NCBI GenBank assembly: GCA_041695045.1
Contig: JBGFRR010000063.1
Location: 23,151-87,150, forward strand
DNA: 64,000 nt
From: JBGFRR01 sp041695045
GTDB lineage: Bacteria; Bacteroidota; Ignavibacteria; UBA10030
Direction of reading: 5' to 3'
The notes under the pieces were generated by a model. It was not told the DNA's origin and did not search any database. It worked only from the letters and a program-made list of their open reading frames with translations. Positions 17,142 through 25,510 of the stretch are shown here, piece by piece (within the stretch, counting starts at the first letter, position 1; every line of letters begins with the position of its first letter). The translations under genes and the position numbers were made by a program.

Positions 17142-18407
17142 TTACTTCGGCATGCCCTGGCGACGGCGTTCGTCGCTGGTGAGATCAAAGATTTTCCGGA
17201 AGAGTATTTCTTCGGTGGCCGTCAGTTCAATGTTCCGTCGCGCCATTATTCGCCGCGCTACGTCAATGGCACGGTCGATGCTGAATGTGGTGAAGGTCTC
17301 GCCTGCCGCACCCCATGAGAACGAGGGAACGTACTTCGGCGGAAAGCCGTAGCCAAAAATGTTGGATGAAACGCCGACCACCGTGCCGGTGTTGAACATC
17401 GAATTAATGGCGCTCTTCGAGTGGTCTCCCATCGTCATGCCAACGAACTGCAGCCCGGTATCGATCTGCTCGGAGCCGATCTGCACTTTGACGCGGCCGT
17501 AGTTGTTCTTCAGGTCGCTGTTGTTTGTATCGGCTCCAAGATTCACCCACGCACCGATATAGGAGTGGCCGAGGAATCCGGCGTGCTGCTTGTTCGAGTA
17601 GCCATGGATGATTGTGTCTTCCACTTCCCCACCGACTTTGCACATCGGACCGATGGTGGTGTTCTTGTAGATAAGCGCGCCCCCTTTCACCCACGAACCG
17701 TCGCCGATGTAGGCCGGACCGATAATCATGGCATGCGGAAAGACGCGAACGTTGCGACCGATATAGATTGGGCCTTCTTCGGCGTCTAACACAGTTCCCG
17801 GCTTGACCGTCGCTCCTTCAGCAATCACGATTCCCTTCTTGTTGAGCAGGTAAACACCCGGATAGACTTTCCCTCGTTTCGCGGTGTGCCGTTTCTTGCC
17901 GACCAGCTCCGCAAAATCGCGCTGTAGCCCTTGACCATTCCAACGCACCAGATCCCACGGATAGGAAATCAACTCTGCATCGACCTCCTGCCGCGGTAGG
18001 CCGTCAAATGCAGAGATTGAAAGCGGTTCGTTCAGTTTCTCCCTCAGTTTTGTCAATCGTGTCCCGCTCACACGCACGGCAACGAAATCGTCTTTGTGCA
18101 TGAACACGACATCGTGTTTCGTCCGAAAGCTACGCGCAAAATCCCCATGCGCAATCACGCGGCCGTTCACAAAGAGACACTCATGGGAAGGAACTTCATT
18201 GACGCGCATGCCGGGGTTACGCAGTCTCATATACTCTGCAAGATAGCCTCTGCAGTGAAGCGTAACGGTAGCCTTAGGGAAGCGGCGGATGATTTTCTCT
18301 TTCAGCGAGCTGATACCGCAGCGAAGGTTGTACACAGGCCGGAAAAACACCAGCGGTAAAAGCCGGGCATAGCGATTGTCTTCAAAGATGCAGACTGTGT
18401 CGGCCAT
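17142..18407 (-). CDS. GlmU-family putative sugar nucleotidyltransferase with left-handed beta-helix
   Basis: The 421-residue protein has an N-terminal domain resembling a divergent nucleotidyltransferase and a C-terminal hexapeptide-repeat beta-helix (about residues 200-380: AEGATVKPGTVLDAEEGPI, IGRNVRVFPHAMI, IGDGSWVKGGALI). It matches the GlmU-like family common in Bacteroidetes. The N-terminal signature GxGTRM of true GlmU pyrophosphorylases is not visible; it begins MADTVCIFEDNRYARLLPL and has RPVYNLRCG, so the reaction is uncertain. A role in UDP-amino-sugar supply is suggested by nagB 4 bases upstream. The tail LTATEEILFRKIFDLTSDERRRQG resembles that of other family members. It is probably one operon with nagB and rsmB. 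Confidence 0.8.
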   Translation of the reverse strand: MADTVCIFEDNRYARLLPLVFFRPVYNLRCGISSLKEKIIRRFPKATVTLHCRGYLAEYMRLRNPGMRVNEVPSHECLFVNGRVIAHGDFARSFRTKHDVVFMHKDDFVAVRVSGTRLTKLREKLNEPLSISAFDGLPRQEVDAELISYPWDLVRWNGQGLQRDFAELVGKKRHTAKRGKVYPGVYLLNKKGIVIAEGATVKPGTVLDAEEGPIYIGRNVRVFPHAMIIGPAYIGDGSWVKGGALIYKNTTIGPMCKVGGEVEDTIIHGYSNKQHAGFLGHSYIGAWVNLGADTNNSDLKNNYGRVKVQIGSEQIDTGLQFVGMTMGDHSKSAINSMFNTGTVVGVSSNIFGYGFPPKYVPSFSWGAAGETFTTFSIDRAIDVARRIMARRNIELTATEEILFRKIFDLTSDERRRQGMPK

Positions 18408-18411
18408 GCGG

Positions 18412-19155
18412 TTACCCGGGGAATTGATGCGTGAGCTTCGACGCAGCCTCTGTGTCGAGAACGACGTAGGCCTTGCGATGCATTTGAATGATCGACGCCG
18501 GCACCATCCCGGTGATGGGGCCCTCGACGGCAGCCCTCACGGCGTCCGCCTTGCTCGTCTTGTTGGCTAACAGGATGACCTCTTTGGCCTCCATAATCGT
18601 CCCGATGCCCATGGTGATGGCCAGCCGTGGGACCTCATCGATGCTCTTGAAGAACCGCGCATTGTCCTTCATCGTTTGTTCGGTCAGCGTCTTGATGCGC
18701 GTGCGCGAGCCTAACGACGACCCAGGCTCGTTGAACGCAATATGGCCGTTCGCTCCGATGCCGAGAATCTGCAAGTCAATTCCTCCCCACCGCATGATCT
18801 CGTTATCGTACCACTCGCAGTGCGCTTCGACGTCGTTGGCCATGCCGTCCGGCACGTGAATGAAGCGCGGGTCGATATCGATGTGCTTGAAGAGATTCTC
18901 CCACATGAAAAAGTAGTAACTCTGGTCGTGCGTGCGCGGCAGGCCGACGTATTCATCGAGGTTGAATGTAGTAACTTTGGAAAAGCTAAGCCCCTCTTCC
19001 TTGTGCATGCGAATGAGTTCCCTGTACAAGCCCAGCGGCGTACTGCCCGTCGCCAGGCCGAGCACAAGGTTAGGTTTTTTCCTGATGCGGTCTGCAACAA
19101 TCTTGGCCGCTTCCTTGCTCATCTCGTCGTACGAATCTCTGATGATGACAAGCAT
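18412..19155 (-). CDS. nagB: Glucosamine-6-phosphate deaminase
   Basis: NagB interconverts glucosamine 6-phosphate and fructose 6-phosphate plus ammonia. From the ATG at 19155 the protein has 247 residues, close to the usual length. LGLATGSTPLGLYRELIR is the phosphate-binding loop, FNLDEYVGLPRTHDQSY carries the catalytic Asp and the family histidine, and LGIGANGHIAFNEPGSSL is the signature motif. The frame extends upstream to 19227, but that part is non-homologous and would cross the rpmE terminator hairpin, so the internal start is preferred. It heads the nagB, glmU-like, rsmB group. Confidence 0.95.
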   Translation of the reverse strand: MLVIIRDSYDEMSKEAAKIVADRIRKKPNLVLGLATGSTPLGLYRELIRMHKEEGLSFSKVTTFNLDEYVGLPRTHDQSYYFFMWENLFKHIDIDPRFIHVPDGMANDVEAHCEWYDNEIMRWGGIDLQILGIGANGHIAFNEPGSSLGSRTRIKTLTEQTMKDNARFFKSIDEVPRLAITMGIGTIMEAKEVILLANKTSKADAVRAAVEGPITGMVPASIIQMHRKAYVVLDTEAASKLTHQFPG

Positions 19156-19211
19156 GGGAACCCTCCGGTACGAGTGGGACGATGGGGTGAGAGAACGACA
19201 GCAGAGAAATG

Positions 19212-19245
19212 AAAAAGCGGAATGCATCTTCTCAATACATTCCGC
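19212..19245 (-). terminator. Rho-independent terminator after rpmE
   Basis: On the minus strand GCGGAATGTAT pairs with ATGCATTCCGC around a short loop and is followed at once by five T residues. It lies between the rpmE stop (19268) and the nagB start (19155), so it should end the rpmE transcript. Confidence 0.75.
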
Positions 19246-19267
19246 CCGATTCGGTCATCAACAGACG

Positions 19268-19498
19268 TCACGCCCCGGATGCCGCATTGGCTTTCTCCTG
19301 CTTTTTCGCATACTTCCGGTTGAAGCGCTCCACACGTCCTGCGGAATCCACGAGCTTCTGCTTGCCCGTGTAGTATGGATGGCAGGCCGAACAGATTTCG
19401 ACGTGCAGGTTTCCAACGGTTGAACGCGTTTCGAACGTGTTACCGCAGACGCAGGTGACGATGGCTTTTTTATACGGTGGATGAATTCCCGGCTTCAT
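19268..19498 (-). CDS. rpmE: Large ribosomal subunit protein bL31
   Basis: The 76-residue protein matches bacterial L31. It begins MKPGIHPPYKKAIVTCVCGN and has the zinc-binding cysteine pairs CVCG and CSACH, with the HPYYTGKQKLVDSAGRVERFNRKY segment characteristic of the family. The cysteines mark the zinc-containing (C+) form. An adenine-rich extension of about ten residues (KKQEKANAASGA) ends the chain. A clear rho-independent terminator follows at 19212-19245. Confidence 0.97.
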   Translation of the reverse strand: MKPGIHPPYKKAIVTCVCGNTFETRSTVGNLHVEICSACHPYYTGKQKLVDSAGRVERFNRKYAKKQEKANAASGA

Positions 19499-19719
19499 GA
19501 AAACACTCCTTCAACGTGCGGTACCAAGATACCCAAATTCGCGGCGAGTTGCAAAGGGTTTTTCATGGAGGGCCGCTTCCCTGAATCCGATATAGAAACG
19601 TACAGGAACAGGAGGTTATGCATTCGTGGAAAGTGCGTGGAGTCGAAATCACGGCCTATGCGTAGCAAGCGATGGCGTGCGTTCAATTCTTGGCGCACCC
19701 CCGTTTACCGTCAAATTTC

Positions 19720-19748
19720 TTGATAATCACCCGTTAATTGGTTAGATT
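19720..19748 (+). promoter_or_regulatory. Candidate Bacteroidota-type promoter of porQ
   Basis: TTG at 19720-19722 and TAGATTGG at 19743-19750 are separated by 20 bases, resembling the TTG/TAnnTTTG promoter boxes described for Bacteroidetes sigma factor. The porQ ATG begins only 9 bases after the TAGATT box, so the transcript would be almost leaderless. This is a motif match only. Confidence 0.45.
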
Positions 19749-19756
19749 GGCGTGCG

Positions 19757-20689
19757 ATGAGGTTTTTGATTCTTACATGTGCGTCGGTTGTTTGCCTTTC
19801 TCCTTTTCTTTCCGCGCAGGGGACGTACGAGTTCCTCCGCAACGACGTCGGCGCACGCGCCGCAGCCCTCAACGGCAGCTTCGTCTCCATGACGGACGAT
19901 CCGAACCTCCTGTTCTACAATCCGGGCGCACTTCCTACGCTGAGCCGCACAAAAGGCTCGCTCAATTACTTCAAGCATCTGCTCGATGTCAACGCCGGAA
20001 GCATTTCCTACGCGCAAACACTCGAAGGCATCGGCACGATTGCGGGGGGATTGATGTTCGTGGACTACGGCTCATTCACCGAGACCGATGCGTCGATGAA
20101 CATCGTCGGAGAGTTCGGGGCGCGGGACCTTGCACTCGTTGCGGGAATCGGGATGGAGGTGGAGGAAAACCTGTTTGCAGGCGTGAGTCTCAAGGGAATC
20201 TATTCCTCCATCGCAGGTTATCGTTCCGGTGCACTAGCTGCCGACCTCGGCATGCTCTATCAGATTCCCGAAGAGATGATAACCATCGGCGTTGCTGTGT
20301 TAAACATCGGCTCGCAACTCAACGCGTACGCAACCACACGTGAAGCCCTGCCGTTGGATGTCAGAATTGGAATTACAAAACGGCCTGAGCATCTCCCCGT
20401 GTACCTCAACCTCAACTTTCACAAATTGAACGAACCGCACAGCAATCTCTTCCATCGCTTCCGCTCGTTTACCATGGGGACTGAGTTTCTGATGAGCGAC
20501 GCCGTGCGACTAAGGATCGGCTATAACAACGAGAAGCGGCGGGAACTGAAAATCGGGACGGGGCCGGGCTTAGCGGGATTCTCACTCGGCGGCGGGATTC
20601 TCTATCAGGATTACCTCATCGACTACGCATACAACTCCTACGGTAAGATTGGCGGCATGCACCGTATCTCCATCACCACCAATCTGTAA
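19757..20689 (+). CDS. porQ: PorQ-like type IX secretion system outer-membrane protein
   Basis: The 310-residue protein has a signal peptide (residues 1 to about 20, ending in LSAQG), then the PorV/PorQ-family start, TYEFLRNDVGARAAALNGSFV, with DPNLLFYNPGAL. It continues as alternating amphipathic strands to the end, as expected for an outer-membrane beta-barrel of the FadL superfamily. PorQ is an accessory component of the type IX secretion system of Bacteroidetes, thought to act with the C-terminal signal sortase PorU. None of the other por genes lies in the window, so T9SS presence is inferred from this gene alone. It is a single plus-strand gene that converges with the ZIP transporter gene 4 bases away. 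Confidence 0.82.
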   Translation: MRFLILTCASVVCLSPFLSAQGTYEFLRNDVGARAAALNGSFVSMTDDPNLLFYNPGALPTLSRTKGSLNYFKHLLDVNAGSISYAQTLEGIGTIAGGLMFVDYGSFTETDASMNIVGEFGARDLALVAGIGMEVEENLFAGVSLKGIYSSIAGYRSGALAADLGMLYQIPEEMITIGVAVLNIGSQLNAYATTREALPLDVRIGITKRPEHLPVYLNLNFHKLNEPHSNLFHRFRSFTMGTEFLMSDAVRLRIGYNNEKRRELKIGTGPGLAGFSLGGGILYQDYLIDYAYNSYGKIGGMHRISITTNL

Positions 20690-20692
20690 TTC

Positions 20693-21439
20693 CTACCCTA
20701 ACAATCCTTCCAACAATCGCTCGCTGATGTAGAAGAGCAGCATCCCCACGAACACGATGAGCGGCGGAAGTCTGCTCTCCGACCTGTTGATCTCCGGAAT
20801 CAAATCGCTCGCTCCCACATACATTGCTGCACCGGCCGAGATGGCAAACGCGATCCCGGTGATTTCCCTGCTGACCGAGGTGAGCACGAGGACGAAGCTC
20901 GCCCCAAGCATCGTCGCCACACCGATGCACACTGCCCCAAGCAAAACGTGCTTGCGCGAGTATCCCGCCGCCAGCATGATGGATCCGATGGTGAGGCCTT
21001 CGGGAACTTTGTGGAGTAACACCGCCACAAAGATGAGCAAGCCGAGAAGAAAATCGAATTGCATGCCGACGGAAATCGAGAAGCCATCGAAGAATGCGTG
21101 AATGAACAGACCGGTGAGCGCTGAAATGCTGGCAACCTTCGAGACCATGACGTGCGTATGAGTTTCCTCGCCGAAGTGGAAATGGCCGACGAGCGTATGC
21201 TCGAAAAAATGGATCAGGGCGAAGCCGATCATGAGATAGAGCGCCGCTTCTTCTCCGAGCGCATCGATCGCCGCAGGGATGAGCTTGAGAAAAACGAGCG
21301 CGATAACGAAACCCGCTCCAAGGGCGAGCAGCGTTTCCTGGGTGTGTTTTGGCCAGGTGCGTCGCAGAACGATGATTACACCGCCGAGGATTTCGGCACA
21401 CGCCGCTGCGAGGCCGAAGAGAAGGATGGTCGTTGTCAT
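20693..21439 (-). CDS. ZIP family divalent metal transporter
   Basis: The 248-residue protein has about eight hydrophobic segments and matches the ZIP family, which moves zinc, iron or other divalent metals into the cytoplasm. The two histidine motifs of the transport path are visible: HAFFDGFSIS, and HKVPEGLTIGS. A histidine-rich loop, HTLVGHFHFGEETHTHVM, follows the third segment and could bind metal. The start is 1 base from the TPR gene's stop codon, so the two are likely transcribed together. Its stop lies 4 bases from that of porQ. Confidence 0.9.
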   Translation of the reverse strand: MTTTILLFGLAAACAEILGGVIIVLRRTWPKHTQETLLALGAGFVIALVFLKLIPAAIDALGEEAALYLMIGFALIHFFEHTLVGHFHFGEETHTHVMVSKVASISALTGLFIHAFFDGFSISVGMQFDFLLGLLIFVAVLLHKVPEGLTIGSIMLAAGYSRKHVLLGAVCIGVATMLGASFVLVLTSVSREITGIAFAISAGAAMYVGASDLIPEINRSESRLPPLIVFVGMLLFYISERLLEGLLG

Positions 21440-22627
21440 TTAGTGCCGGGTGTAGGGCTGCTTGAGGAATGTGCGAGCATCGGTGTGGGTGTTTTCAAAC
21501 ACTTTCATCCTCAGCACGTTCTGATACCGCGCCACGGCGAGCGCGCGCTTGTGCTGCACATCGTAGATCATACCGATCGTCAGGTTGGCCATCGATTGAA
21601 AGCCGGACGCGCCGCCTTTGTCGATCTTCTTTGAAAGCTGGTCGCAGAGCAACAGGGCAGTCAGCGCTCCGTCGTAGTTGCCTGCCATAAAATGGAATCG
21701 GCCGATGTAGTATGCCGCTTCGCGCGCATCGGCGTTGTCGTACCCCTGTTGGCCGCTGCGCCAGCGGGACTGAATGTCGGAAAACACCTGCACCGCCTCG
21801 CTCCAGAGTCCTAACTTGATAAGACAGCGGCCAAGATACCGCTGGAACATTGGGTTGCGCGGAAACTGCGCATGCAGCGAGCGCGCAAGCTCGAGCGCCT
21901 TCATGAACTCCTTCTCGTAGAAGTAGTAGTTCTGCAGCATGAAGTAGCTCGCCTCGTAGCGCGCATACTTCGCATGCAGCGACGCGCGATGAAGTTGCTC
22001 CAACCCCTTGTGCTTGTCCCCCTTCGGGAAAAAGATCATAAACGGCTTGACAAGCGGATAGTGTGCAGGGATAACCTCCGCATAGTAATTGTAAATGCCG
22101 ATGCCGAGCAAAACATCCTCGTTGTTGGGGTCAAGCTCGTACGCTTTCCAGACGATCGGCAGCGCGAGCACACCGTCTCGCGCGGCCATAATCCAGCTGC
22201 CGCGATTTGCACGCAGCCGGCCGCGAAACCCAATCGCCCCTCCCTTGAAGAACAATGCCGTCACGTCCCGCGGATTCTTCTCCAAACGTTGATTGCACAT
22301 ATCGATGACGCGATCGAGCATTTGGAAGAAACGCTTATCGCGCGACTCATCATCGATGGCGATGAGGATGCGCCACCACTCGGTCATCGCCTGGAAGAAA
22401 TAGCCGATGGGATGGTCGGGACGGAGACGAATGACTTCAGCGAACTCGCTGTCCGCCTTCTCGAACTCAAGATTGTAGATGGCCGTAATACCGCTCTGAA
22501 TGCGGCCGTCGATTGCCGGGTCGGGGAGCCACTGCGCACTCAGGGGAAGCGAACCAAGCCAACCAATGAGCGCGAGCGTTGGGAATCGGCGCCATCGCAG
22601 TCCTCGTCTCTTGAGCCTCTCAAACAT
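21440..22627 (-). CDS. Exported TPR-repeat protein of unknown function
   Basis: The 395-residue protein begins with a positively charged N-terminus and a hydrophobic stretch (TLALIGWLGSLPLSAQW), a likely signal peptide with cleavage after LSA. It then carries tetratricopeptide-type helical repeats: ITAIYNLEFEKADSEFAEVIRLRPDHP, ALELARSLHAQFPRNPMFQRYLGRCLIKLG and ALTALLLCDQLS. Such repeats bind partner proteins. No enzymatic motif was recognised. It lies between glyS (6 bases upstream) and the ZIP gene (1 base downstream), but those neighbours give no clear hint of its role. Confidence 0.75.
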   Translation of the reverse strand: MFERLKRRGLRWRRFPTLALIGWLGSLPLSAQWLPDPAIDGRIQSGITAIYNLEFEKADSEFAEVIRLRPDHPIGYFFQAMTEWWRILIAIDDESRDKRFFQMLDRVIDMCNQRLEKNPRDVTALFFKGGAIGFRGRLRANRGSWIMAARDGVLALPIVWKAYELDPNNEDVLLGIGIYNYYAEVIPAHYPLVKPFMIFFPKGDKHKGLEQLHRASLHAKYARYEASYFMLQNYYFYEKEFMKALELARSLHAQFPRNPMFQRYLGRCLIKLGLWSEAVQVFSDIQSRWRSGQQGYDNADAREAAYYIGRFHFMAGNYDGALTALLLCDQLSKKIDKGGASGFQSMANLTIGMIYDVQHKRALAVARYQNVLRMKVFENTHTDARTFLKQPYTRH

Positions 22628-22633
22628 CTTCCC

Positions 22634-24082
22634 TCAAAGGAGCTTTCCGGCAACATACTGGCGGAGTTTGTCGGCAACGACGCGCTCTTGCAGCATCGAA
22701 TCGCGGTCACGCACCGTCACAGTCTGATCCTGCAGCGTTTGCGAGTCTACCGTCACACAGAACGGCGTGCCCGCTTCGTCCTGACGCCGGTAGCGACGGC
22801 CGACGGCGCCGCTATCGTCATAGAAGACACGATAGTGCGGGCGAAGGTCGTTTTCGATGTTGCGCGCAAACTCCGGCATACCGTCGCGGTTCACGAGCGG
22901 AAAAATGGCAACCTTGGTCGGCGCGAGTTTGGGATGGAGCTTCAAGACCGTGCGGGTCTCCACGCCTCCCTCGGCAGTCGGAGCCTCTTCTTCCCGATAC
23001 GCATCGATCAGAAATGCCATGAACGATCGTGTGGCCCCGGCGGAGGTTTCGATGACGGAGGGCGTGTACTTTTCCTTCGTCTCGTCGTCGAAGTACTTCA
23101 TGCTCTTGCCCGAGTATTCCTCGTGTCGCGACAGGTCGTAGTCCGTCCTGTTATGCACGCCCTCGATCTCTCCCCAGCCGAAGGGGAATTGATACTCGAT
23201 GTCGTACGCGTCTTTGGCGTAGTGGGCGAGTTTCTCTTTGGAATGCTGATGCCACTGCAGTTTCTCTTTGGTCATGCCGAGATCGACAAACCACTCCATT
23301 CGCTCTGCGCGCCAGTACTCGAACCACTCGTCATCCGTGCCGGGCTTGACGAAGAACTGCATCTCCATCTGCTCGAACTCCCGCGTGCGGAAAAGAAAAT
23401 TCTTGGTGTTGATCTCATTGCGGAAGGCTTTGCCAATTTGCGCAATGCCGAAGGGAATCTTAAGCCTCCCCGCGCTTTGCACGTTGAGGAAGTTGACGAA
23501 AATTCCCTGCGCTGTCTCGGGACGGAGATAGACAACTGCCGAGGAGTCCTCGACCGGACCAACGAAGGTCTTGAACATCAGGTTAAACTTGCGGGCATCA
23601 GTGAATGTGCCCTTGTTACCGCAGTTGGGGCAAGGTAGAAGTTTCGCCACCTGCGCAGCTTTTGCATCAGACTCCACGTGCCTTACGAACTCTTCTACAA
23701 TGACTTCGTCTTCTTGCTGGCCTTCAAATTTCCCGGGCATCAACTCGCGAAGGACTTCTTTCTTTCTTTTCACCGAAAGGTCGTCGAACAACGCGTCCAG
23801 CCGGTACCTCGCCCTACACTGCTTACAATCCACCATCGGGTCGGTGAAGTTCTCGACGTGCCCCGAGGCTTCCCAGACACGCGGGTGCATCAAAATGCTC
23901 GCATCGACACCCTCGACGTTCTCGCGGTAGGTCATGTTCTTCCACCACTGCTGCTTGAGATTGTTGAGCATCTCGACACCCATCGGCCCAAAGTCCCAGC
24001 AACCGTTCAGCCCGCCGTAGATTTCGCTCGACTGGTACACAAACCCACGCCTCTTTGCAAGCGAGACAATCTTGTCCATCAA
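22634..24082 (-). CDS. glyS: Glycine-tRNA ligase, homodimeric class II type
   Basis: This single-chain glycyl-tRNA synthetase (alpha2 type) charges tRNA-Gly. Motif 2 is visible as FRNEINTKNFLFRTREFEQMEMQ, and motif 3 is in GATRSFMAFLID. A zinc-type insertion carries CKQC and CPNC near residues 85 and 150. The last 130 residues form the anticodon-binding domain (APTKVAIFPLVNRD). The coordinates use a TTG at 24082 followed by an ATG, but neither has a ribosome-binding site. An ATT codon at 24127, five bases after a perfect AAGGAGG, would add 15 residues and looks like the real start (see the regulatory entry). The rest of the gene appears intact. Confidence 0.95.
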   Translation of the reverse strand: MMDKIVSLAKRRGFVYQSSEIYGGLNGCWDFGPMGVEMLNNLKQQWWKNMTYRENVEGVDASILMHPRVWEASGHVENFTDPMVDCKQCRARYRLDALFDDLSVKRKKEVLRELMPGKFEGQQEDEVIVEEFVRHVESDAKAAQVAKLLPCPNCGNKGTFTDARKFNLMFKTFVGPVEDSSAVVYLRPETAQGIFVNFLNVQSAGRLKIPFGIAQIGKAFRNEINTKNFLFRTREFEQMEMQFFVKPGTDDEWFEYWRAERMEWFVDLGMTKEKLQWHQHSKEKLAHYAKDAYDIEYQFPFGWGEIEGVHNRTDYDLSRHEEYSGKSMKYFDDETKEKYTPSVIETSAGATRSFMAFLIDAYREEEAPTAEGGVETRTVLKLHPKLAPTKVAIFPLVNRDGMPEFARNIENDLRPHYRVFYDDSGAVGRRYRRQDEAGTPFCVTVDSQTLQDQTVTVRDRDSMLQERVVADKLRQYVAGKLL

Positions 24083-24124
24083 CTTCGAAGGATCAACCGT
24101 TGCCTTATTTCCCTGCTGCTTGCT

Positions 24125-24139
24125 AATGGGAGCCTCCTT
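24125..24139 (-). promoter_or_regulatory. Strong ribosome-binding site facing an ATT codon upstream of glyS
   Basis: Read on the minus strand, AAGGAGG (24139-24133) is followed by five bases and then ATT (24127-24125), in frame with glyS and with no stop between. The usual start codons 45-48 bases further on have no such site. Homologous synthetases carry some residues before the DKIVSL segment, which fits the longer start. ATT initiation is rare (the classic case is infC); a sequencing error in an ATG is the alternative. Confidence 0.5.
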
Positions 24140-24179
24140 GTCTCATCGTACAGCGTACTTCAATCCTGCACGACCGACT

Positions 24180-24389
24180 TTACACTGTTTTCTGTTTCAT
24201 CTTGGCAAATGCTCTCAATGCGTGGTTTACCGAACGAGAATCGGGAAACTTTTTTGCCACGTCGGGTGCAAGCACCACGATATTGGTTCCCGAAGCGTAC
24301 CGTTGTACATACTTTCCCCGAACCCCTTTGCTGAAGTCGTATTCCGGGAGCATTTCGGAGGTTTCACGTTTAGTCTGTTTCTTCTTCAT
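24180..24389 (-). CDS. BrnA-like antitoxin candidate
   Basis: The 69-residue product from the ATG at 24389 reads as a small basic N-terminus, then LPEYDFSKGVRGKYVQRYASG and a C-terminal NHALRAFAKMKQK helix. This resembles the antitoxin partner found beside BrnT-type toxins, in which the C-terminal half binds DNA. Its start overlaps the last 20 bases of brnT, the usual toxin-first order for this family. The longer upstream reading frame overlaps brnT too far to be likely. I infer autorepression of the pair, as known for BrnTA; no operator was identified. Confidence 0.72.
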   Translation of the reverse strand: MKKKQTKRETSEMLPEYDFSKGVRGKYVQRYASGTNIVVLAPDVAKKFPDSRSVNHALRAFAKMKQKTV

Positions 24390-24654
24390 AGTTTTTTCTC
24401 TCCTTACGTGTAGCTTCTCGAGCGCTAATGATGCGTATTGTGTCTCCTCTTTCCGTATGAACGACAACCAGCAAGCGATTTCTCATAGAACGACCAACAA
24501 TGATGAAACGTTCTTCCGAAAGCGAATGAATTGGATCCTCAATCGTTATCGAGAGAGTATCTCCGAAAACCGTACTCGCTTCTTCAAAAGAGACTGTGTG
24601 TTTCCTGAGGTTTTCATTTGCCTTCCGTGTATCCCACTCAAAAAGTAATCCCAT
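24370..24654 (-). CDS. brnT: BrnT family toxin
   Basis: The 94-residue protein matches the BrnT family of RelE-fold ribonuclease toxins. The typical N-terminus FEWDTRKANENLRKHTVSFEEASTVF is present, followed by EERFIIVGRSMRNRLLVVVHTERGDTIRIISAREATRKERKNYEE. The final segment has the arginine- and glutamate-rich catalytic tail of the family. The partner gene overlaps its 3' end. It sits between glyS and the enoyl-CoA hydratase gene, in an accessory pocket of about 500 bases. Confidence 0.9.
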   Translation of the reverse strand: MGLLFEWDTRKANENLRKHTVSFEEASTVFGDTLSITIEDPIHSLSEERFIIVGRSMRNRLLVVVHTERGDTIRIISAREATRKERKNYEEETD

Positions 24655-24673
24655 AGAGAAAACCTAGAGATCA

Positions 24674-25456
24674 TCACCTATTCCTAAACACCGGCTTCCG
24701 CTTTTCCAAAAACGCCTTTGTCCCCTCCTTGAAATCCTCCGACCCGCAGCAGACTCCGAAAAGACTCGCTTCCAAGGCAAGTCCATCGGTAAGGTTGGTT
24801 TCATCCGTCATGTTCACGGCTTTCAAGGCAAGCCGGATCGCAACCTGTCCTTTAGAAAGAATCTTCTGTGCTACGGCTTCCGCAGTCGGCACCAGTTGGT
24901 CGAGCGGAACCACTTTGTTCACCAGCCCAATCCGCAGCGCCTCGTGGGCGTCAATCCGGTCGCCGGTCAGGATCATCTCCATTGCCCGACTTTTACCAAT
25001 AAGTCGAGCGAGGCGTTGCGTGCCGCCATAGCCCGGAATAACGCCGAGGTTGACTTCGGGCTGACCGAACGTTGCGTTCTCCGATGCAATGCGGATATGG
25101 CACGCTAACGCCAGCTCACAGCCGCCGCCGAGAGCGTAGCCGTTGACCGCAGCGATGACCGGCTTACCGAAGTTCTCCACGAGATCGAACACCTGCTGGC
25201 CACCCTCCGCAAACAAGCGTCCCGTCTCCCTCGTAAGCTCGGTCAACTCACCGATATCCGTGCCGGCAACAAACGCTTTCTCACCGGCGCCGGTTAGGAT
25301 AACAACGTGGACGCTGTCGTCGCGTTTGAGCAACTCCAGAAGCTCGTGCAACTCCGACTTCGCCGCTGCATTGAGCGCGTTGAGTTTTTCCGGACGATGA
25401 ATGGTAATGTAGCCAATGCCGGATTTTGCTTCATACTGTATGGTTTGATAAGCCAT
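24674..25456 (-). CDS. Enoyl-CoA hydratase/isomerase family protein
   Basis: The 260-residue crotonase-fold protein is expected to hydrate trans-2-enoyl-CoA in fatty-acid or butanoate metabolism. AFVAGTDIGELTEL is the oxyanion-hole loop, and YALGGGCELALACHIRIAS and FGQPEVNLGVIPGYGGTQRLARLIG are family signatures, with a glutamate in each of GGGCE and PE. The chain ends in SEDFKEGTKAFLEKRKPVFRNR, typical of short-chain hydratases. No beta-oxidation partner is in the window. It follows an RmlA-like gene after about 98 bases of repeat-like sequence and precedes the BrnT pair. Confidence 0.88.
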   Translation of the reverse strand: MAYQTIQYEAKSGIGYITIHRPEKLNALNAAAKSELHELLELLKRDDSVHVVILTGAGEKAFVAGTDIGELTELTRETGRLFAEGGQQVFDLVENFGKPVIAAVNGYALGGGCELALACHIRIASENATFGQPEVNLGVIPGYGGTQRLARLIGKSRAMEMILTGDRIDAHEALRIGLVNKVVPLDQLVPTAEAVAQKILSKGQVAIRLALKAVNMTDETNLTDGLALEASLFGVCCGSEDFKEGTKAFLEKRKPVFRNR

Positions 25457-25510
25457 GGTGTTGAAACCCGCTGTAAAAATTCAGCCTTGTTGAAACACTA
25501 TCGGAGCCGC

